Assembly: GCF_000004195.4 (NCBI RefSeq)
Contig: NC_030677.2
Coordinates: 41,479,142 to 41,543,141, forward strand
DNA: 64,000 nucleotides
DNA from: Xenopus tropicalis
Lineage: Eukaryota; Chordata; Amphibia; Anura; Pipidae
Direction: 5' to 3'
In this document: positions 58,404-64,000 of the stretch, piece after piece
Layout of the letters: each line of letters opens with the position of its first letter
How positions within the stretch are numbered: position 1 is the first letter of the stretch
Notes under the pieces: model-generated
What the model saw: only the letters and a program-made list of their open reading frames with translations
Database searches by the model: none
What the model was told of the DNA's origin: nothing
Program-made: the position numbers and the translations under genes

Positions 58404-58891
58404 ATACTGTAACAGAGCTAAGTAGTTTGTAATTGTAGTACATAGTACATGTAGAACATAAAATCTATTTGTAGCCAGTTACTCAAATCGTACCACAATC
58501 TTTCAAGTGACAAATCATTTAAGGTCCCTTAGTAGGTTATCTGAACCAATGTAATGATCGGGAAAAGACTGTGGGGCAAATTTACTAAAATTTATTGCTG
58601 TATTTCTAAAATGTCCCAATAATGCTTTCGAGTTCTTCGAGTACTTTCGAAAATCCAGAATTTTTCTAGTTAAAAGGATTGTTAGAATTCGAAAAATCAT
58701 GTAAGTGGGTGAACAAACTTAATTATTGGCTTAACTATTATTTGCAAAAACACCAGAATATGCTAATATAACATAATTGCCCTAAATTTTTCGGTTCAAG
58801 CAACAATATTATTTGCTAATTTGAACTATAACTAAAACATACAAAAGAGTTACTGTCACAGACACTATTGATCCCATCAATAGATGATCTA
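58404..58891. other. Unannotated DNA
   Basis: TGGGGCAAATTTACTAAAAT near 58572 resembles a Harbinger-like left end; no right end found. Confidence 0.4.
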
Positions 58892-59703
58892 GTTAATATT
58901 AGAGATGTAGCGAACTGTTCGCCGGCGAACTAATTCGCGCGAACATCGGGTGTTCGCAAGTCCGCAAATTCGCGAACTTTTCGTGATGTTCGCAATTTGG
59001 GTTCGCCGGCACCGAAAAAATCGCAAAACTTACGATAACGGTACGAATTCTCCGAAAAAATCGCAAAACTTACGATAACGGTACGAAAAAGTCGCAAAAC
59101 TTACGATAACGTTACGAATGATCCGAAAAAGTCGCAAAACTTACGATAACGGTACGAATGATCCGAAAAAGTCGCAAAACTTACGATAACGTTACGAATG
59201 ATCCGAAAAAGTCGCAAAACTTACGATAACGGTACGAATGATCCGAAAAAGTCGCAAAACTTACGATAACGTTACGAAAGCTCCGAAAAAGTCGCAAAAC
59301 TTACGATAACGTTACGAAAGCTCCGAAAAAGTCGCAAAACTTATGATAACGTTACGAAAGCTCCGAAAAAGTCGCAAAACTTACGATAACTTTACGAAAG
59401 CGCCGGAAAATACGAAAAAGTCGCAAAATTACCGATCATTTCGAAAAACGGCGTGTGTCAATTTTTCAGAGGTTTTTGCCCTTGATCCCCCTCCTGCATG
59501 CCACTGTCCAGGTCGTGGCACCCTTTAAACAACTTTAAAATCACTTTTCTGGGCAGAAATGGCTTTTCTATTTTTTAAAGTTCGCCTTCCCATTGAAGTC
59601 TATGGGGTTCGCAAAGTTCGCGAATATTCGCAATTTTCGGCGGAAGTTCGCGAACAGGTTCGCAAACTTTTTTTTTGAGGTTCGCTACATCCCTAGTTAA
59701 TAT
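58892..59703. mobile_element. hAT-type MITE, family C, with 40-bp array
   Basis: Perfect duplication gttaatat at 58892-58899 and 59696-59703; body 58900-59695. Left 'tagagatgtagcgaactgtt', right 'gttcgctacatcccta'. It is the same family as 29134 in the opposite orientation. Confidence 0.92.
59011..59400 (-). repeat. 40-bp tandem array, about ten units
   Basis: Units of 'aaaagtcgcaaaacttacga' with TAACGTTACGAATGATCCG repeat every 40 bases. One early unit is about 10 bases short (near 59080). Variants GGTACG/GTTACG and AATGAT/AAAGCT alternate along the array. Confidence 0.93.
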
Positions 59704-59812
59704 TAATGTTCTAAGTTCCACCAGGTTTCTTTGCATTCTAAAACATTCATGCATCAATCATATTAAATGTGTTATTTAGTATTTAGATGCTGAATCATTT
59801 AATAATTGAGCT

Positions 59813-60251
59813 ATAGGGGGTCATTTACTAATACTTGGATTTTTTTTCCTGATTTAGATTTTTTTAGCGCTAAAAGTTGCAGGAAAAAAAACTAATTTTG
59901 TGCGATTTATTTTGCGTAAAATGACTAAAAATCTGAATCCAAAAATTCACCAGCTAAAACTCGCCAAGATCATGTAGAAGTCAATGGCAGATGTCCCTTC
60001 CTTGGAGGTTTTTGCTTCAAAACTTTTGGATGTTTCAGATTTTTGATACTGGTTTTTTTTTTTTGCCAGAAAATTTGAAAAAGTAGAGGTTTTGGTGCAA
60101 CAATTTAAAAAACACACTTTAGCAACTTTTTCTTGTGCCGACTTTTCCAGTTCAGACTTTTTAGTAAACATTAGAGATTTGTGGAAATGAGTTTAGTCGA
60201 ATTTTGAAAAAGAAAAAAAAAGAAACAGTTTAAAAGTAAATTTGCCCCATA
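59813..60251. mobile_element. Harbinger-type MITE
   Basis: ATA duplication (59813-59815, 60249-60251), ends 'gggggtcatttactaatact' and 'aaaagtaaatttgcccc'. The interior has 'caagatcatgtagaagtcaa', also seen near 5490 and 9890. Confidence 0.75.
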
Positions 60252-60283
60252 ATGTACAGTTATAAAATATTTATTATTATATT

Positions 60284-60430
60284 TAGTGATGAGCGAATTT
60301 TTTCGCCAGGCATAGATTCACAGCAAATTTCCGCATTTTCAAATTGTTTTGCGAAACTTTCGAGAAAATCTGGCGCCGAAAAATTTGTCGCACGGCAAAA
60401 AAAAGTCGCAGTCGCATCAAAAATAAAAAA
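60284..60430. mobile_element. hAT family A, left half
   Basis: It begins 'tagtgatgagcgaatttttt' with CGCCAGGCATAGATTC and ends in an A-rich tract; the right half is missing. Confidence 0.75.
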
Positions 60431-60900
60431 AAAACTGCTTAACTGCTCGTTGATCCATAGGAAGCCTCTCCAGTTTGCCTCATAGGGGGAAAAAAATCCT
60501 GAATTCAAAATGGCAGAAATCTAACTTAATTAACTAAAGTTTATTTCTAAAAACTAGGAGCCAATCCTTCTAAGTATTTTAGATAATACATACAACACAT
60601 ATAACACAATATTAAATTCAGTATGTGTCAGTATATTTTAGGAGATTTACAGATGTACTATTTTAGGAAATGTTGTGGAGATTTCCTATCTGACTTGTGC
60701 CTTATAAATTAAGCTTAAGGAGTGCAGGCCAATCTTGTTATTCTTTTTTGGAATGTCTGCATTTGGCTATTGCACCCTGTTGTTTTAAGTAAATACATTT
60801 TAGCACAGGACTTTGCCAATCAAAATTTCAATATATACACTTGCTATAGAGTCATTTTCCAATCTGAATTAGGCACCAGGCAGGAGAAAACAAAGAAAGG
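60431..60900. other. Unannotated DNA upstream of retroelement
   Basis: May contain the decayed 5' part of the Penelope-like element, but nothing specific is recognised. Confidence 0.4.
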
Positions 60901-61683
60901 TTTTTGCAGATGAAGATGCAAAATGTATTTTATTTGATTGTAAAGACACATTTGGTATAGATACATTGCAAGATGATGCCAGAATTCTTAAACAAATAAA
61001 GAAAAAACATTTTGAATTACATCTACATGAACTAACATCATCTGAATATTATAGACCTGTGAAGATTCCTAGAGGTTTTAGAATAAAAAAATCAAGCCAC
61101 CATTCGCAGAAAAACTGCAGAGTTCTTCAGAAGTTGCTGCTAAGTTGGACTATGGATCTAATACTATTAGTAGTCAAGGAGGTGAAGCAACAGATGGGCC
61201 CAGTTAATAGAGAAATCACTAGGCTGGATAATTAAATACAAAGAAAATAGACTGTAAGGGATCCAATACTAATGAAAGTGGGGAAGGAGATTAAGCTGTA
61301 TACAGAACAAATTCAGTGATATAAGAAAAATAAATACCAGTGGATTTGTGAGTACAATAAAGTTTATCCATGGCTTTATGCAGCACCAAAGGCCTCTGAT
61401 GTGGAAACGTGCCCCATGTGATGATGTCCTGACAGAGGACTCTAGCAACAGTAAGTAACAACAAAACAACAAACACCAATATGGCTGAAATAATAGAGGC
61501 CCGAAGCTATAAACCAATCTTGAGGGGTCGGGTCAAAGGAAGAGGGGCACAGACTATAATATATACCAATGTTTTCAGTCTGTTGTCTTGAGTACTAATG
61601 TATGGTGAGTGCTAACTGCTTTCCAGAGGACTTTCTTTTTGTCCCATCGATGACTTAAACCTCTTTCAGTTCAGTTCACTGCT

Positions 61684-62116
61684 TTAAAGGAGAAGGAAAG
61701 GTAAAAACTAAGTAAGCACTGAGTCCTCTATCAAAAGTAACACAGGATTTATTTTTTTGTAAACATGATGTTCCAGTGTCTGACTTCCTCTCAGAAACAT
61801 CCTTAATTCCCATGTCCAGAGTCTGCACAGTTCTCTCCTCTCTCTCCCCTCTCCTGCTTCCCCCTCCCACCAGAATACTAAAAACTTCCTCCCCCATTCC
61901 TTAGGAATGTGTGATGTTAGCTATAACGGCTAGACTGCAGGCAGGAAGATACTTGTATAGCAGCTGCTATCTTAAGAAAAGAAAGAAAGCTTCTAAAGCT
62001 GTTTACTTAGGTATGGTAATGGTTTCTGCAGAATAAATATATAGTTCTAGGTTGCACTTATGTGGCAAATCTATTGGCAGTAAAATGCCAAAAGTAGGAA
62101 GGCTTCTACAATTTAA
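61684..62116. mobile_element. T2-family MITE, inserted in retroelement
   Basis: It starts TTAAAGGAGAAGGAAAGG and ends near CTACAATTTAA (mutated). The interior is the inverted counterpart of 30927-31355: GACTTCCTCTCAGAAACATCC, TTCTGCAGAATAAATATA and GGTTGCAC. TTAA is present at both ends. Confidence 0.82.
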
Positions 62117-62301
62117 ACAACAATTTAAATAAAAATCAGATTATGTACCTAGTGATGTGAAAAAAAGTATTGGGACCTTTCTCAGGGTTGTTAAATATAA
62201 TGTGCATTTGCAGGTGAATAATCATAAACAATGTCAAAAAACGTGTCTTCTATAGAATGGGCTACTTTTAAATCATTGAGGGAAGATGGAAGCATTCTAA
62301 T

Positions 62302-62574
62302 TAGTGATGAGCAAAATTTTTCACCAAGCATGGCTTTGTCACAAAATTCCGCATTTTGCTATTGGCTAATTATTTCTCAAAACTGCTGCAAAAATTCGGC
62401 ATGCCAAAAAATTCGCCAAGGTAGAAGAAATCACAGTTGCGTCAAAGAAATCACAATTGTGTCATCAGAAATTTTTATCACGCATCAAAAAAGTGATGCA
62501 GTAGCCACATTTGGTGTTTTTTTTGCCATTTAGAAAAGTTTTCGGCAAAGTAAAACAGGACACATTCACTCATT
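62302..62574. mobile_element. hAT-type MITE, family A, inserted in retroelement
   Basis: Left 'tagtgatgagcaaaattttt' with AAGCATGGC; right 'aggacacattcactcatta'. Target duplication is too decayed to verify. It separates the SLREDGSIL and IKP blocks of the surrounding reverse transcriptase. Confidence 0.75.
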
Positions 62575-63014
62575 AATTATTATTAAGCCCACGGTAAAGT
62601 GGTTAAGTTATGTTATGCAGATTATAGGGTTAGTCACAGATGTTTTCTGATGAGAATACTTAAAAAGGTCAAAAAGGAACCCACTTTCTAGATTATGGCT
62701 TGAGTTCGATATGGGCTTAACTAATACATGGTTTCCCTCTGAAATTGCTGATTTTTTATATATGGAGAATCCAGAAATGGCAGCAATAGATGGTATTACT
62801 AATATTCATAAGGTCTTGGTTTGTCCACCTTGGAACTTGTAATGGATTATTTCATACTAAAATTGATGCTGAAGGAGGCCTAAAGCCTGTGAGGTGTTGT
62901 TTATACAAAAAGAGTATGCTTTTATTGAGATGCTTACTTTCACTTTTAAATGTTACTGTTCCAAGTTTGAGAACAATTATGATGTGCAGTTAATTGGAAC
63001 GAAGATGGGAAGTC

Positions 63015-63740
63015 TAATTCCAGGCAGTGTCATTCTGTGGCTACTAAAGCAAATAAAGTGCTGTCCTGTATAAAAAAAGGGCATTGATTCAAGGGATGAA
63101 AATATAATTTTCCCTCTTTATAGGTCCCTGGTAAGGCCTCACCTTGAGTATGCAGTGCAGTTTTGGGCTCCAGTCCTTAAGAAGGATATTAATGAGCTGG
63201 AGAGAGTGCAGAGACGTGCAACTAAACTGGTTAAGGGGATGGAAGATTTAAGCTATGAGGTTAGACTGTCGAGGTTGGGGTTGTTTTCTCTGGAAAAGAG
63301 GCGCTTGCGAGGGGACATGATTACTCTGTACAAGTACATTAGAGGGGATTATAGGCAGGTGGGGGGGTTCTTTTTTCCCATAATTATGATCAACGCACCA
63401 GAGGCCACCCCTTTACATTAGAGGAACGGAGCTTCCATTTGAAACAGCGTAGGTGGTTTTTCACGGTGAGGGCAGTGAGGCTGTGGAATGCCCTTCCTAG
63501 TGATTTGGTAATGGCAGATTCTGTTAATGCCTTTAAGAGGGGGCCTGGATGAGTTCTTGAACAAGCATAGTATCCAAGGCTATTGTGATACTAATATCTA
63601 CAGTTAGTATTAGTGGTTGTATATATAGTTTATGTATGTGAGTGTATAGATTGGTAAGTATAGGTTTGTGGGTGCTGGGTTTACTTGGAAGGGTTGAACT
63701 TGATGGACTCTGGTATTTTTTTAACCCTATGTAACTATGT
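63015..63740 (+). mobile_element. CR1-type LINE 3' fragment
   Basis: Flanked by aagtc at 63010-63014 and 63741-63745. Translation gives [18 protein letters not shown], then [32 protein letters not shown] and further C-terminal blocks after a frameshift near 63375, matching the end of CR1-clade reverse transcriptase. The 3' end has TTGAACTTGATGGACTCTGG and CCTATGTAACTATGT, the usual tail. 5'-truncated and inactive. Confidence 0.88.
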
Positions 63741-64000
63741 AAGTCCAGTGGATCCTTCATATGCAAAACTATATGTTGGTATTTTGGAACAAAATTTTAT
63801 CTATACATCTAAGCTTTATCAATGTGGTGCACTATGTTGCTGGTGCTAAATTGATGAGGAGTTTATGGTGTAACATGGCTTGGATAATGATTTGGAAGAT
63901 TTTTGGAACAGTATTTTAATACAATTGCCCCTAAAATTGTTTTTAATCAGGAGCTGATTCATTAAGACTTTTTTTTTTTACAATGGTTAACAATTATTTG

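Larger units (their letters stand above)
60940..64000 (+). pseudogene. Penelope-like reverse transcriptase, decayed and interrupted
   Basis: Protein blocks of one reverse transcriptase appear in order over 3 kb: KIPRGFRIKK near 61060, LLSRGLSFCP near 61617, SLREDGSIL ending at the hAT insertion near 62303, IKP just after it near 62583, VQLIGTKMGS ending near 63014, and after the CR1 insertion PSYAKLYVGILEQNFIYTS. A degenerate IDEEFMV follows, where YIDD catalytic residues would be expected. The SIxIKPADKGG, GTxMGSPxxPxYANL and YIDD order is that of Penelope-like elements as I know them. Many stops and frameshifts make it inactive. The GIY-YIG endonuclease expected downstream would lie beyond the window. 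Three younger elements (T2, hAT, CR1) sit inside it. Confidence 0.72.

Noticed and set aside
1..64000. tRNA, rRNA, snRNA or miRNA genes
   Set aside because: I saw no sequence I could recognise as such; the hairpins found all belong to foldback MITEs or retroelement tails. A covariance-model scan was not possible.
1..64000. Bacterial-type system (operon, defence island, prophage)
   Set aside because: Base composition, repeat content and the lack of long ORFs are those of vertebrate intergenic or intronic DNA.

Overview
This window looks like vertebrate non-coding DNA, most probably from a frog of the genus Xenopus. It is AT-rich with no operon-like gene layout. Its interspersed repeats match families I associate with Xenopus: TTAA-flanked T2-type MITEs, several 8-bp-TSD hAT MITE families, TWA-flanked Harbinger-type foldbacks, and L2, CR1 and Penelope-like retroelement fragments. 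I find no complete protein-coding gene. Nearly every ORF of 60-150 codons is either a read-through of a repeat or a chance open frame.

Layout. 1-7.8 kb: sparse sequence with three hAT MITEs that have recognisable target-site duplications (TSDs), plus a truncated fourth. 7.8-16.4 kb: a foldback element with a perfect 53-bp hairpin, a possible conserved-noncoding island near 9 kb, two Harbinger-type elements and a decayed LINE reverse transcriptase near 14 kb. 16.4-17.5 kb: a cluster of minus-strand exon-like segments with good splice signals but reading phases that do not all join. This is the only candidate host-gene or pseudogene trace. 18-29 kb: T2-like repeats, an antisense L2 tail split by a Harbinger-type MITE carrying eight 52-bp repeats, and a C-rich block. 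29-41 kb: a hAT element with nine 40-bp repeats, further hAT, T2 and Harbinger copies, and a palindrome with ~138-bp arms. 40.3-42.3 kb: two short protein-like open stretches of unknown origin. 42-52 kb: microsatellites, three blocks resembling Penelope-type tails, a compact hAT with a duplicated left end, and a TA-flanked DNA transposon. 52-60 kb: a stack of nested transposons, two Harbinger-type elements enclosing arrays of 20 and 19 copies of the same 52-bp unit, and an L2 fragment with 202 open codons. 60.7-64 kb: a decayed Penelope-like reverse transcriptase interrupted by a T2 MITE, a hAT MITE and a CR1 LINE. Its reading frame resumes exactly when the CR1 and one target duplication are removed.

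The genes do not work together as a system; the logic of the window is the layering of transposons. The most informative results are the insertion order readable from TSDs, the repeated expansion of internal tandem repeats inside MITEs, and the exon-like cluster at 16.4-17.5 kb. Family names rest on visible termini, TSD lengths and remembered motifs, not on a database search.
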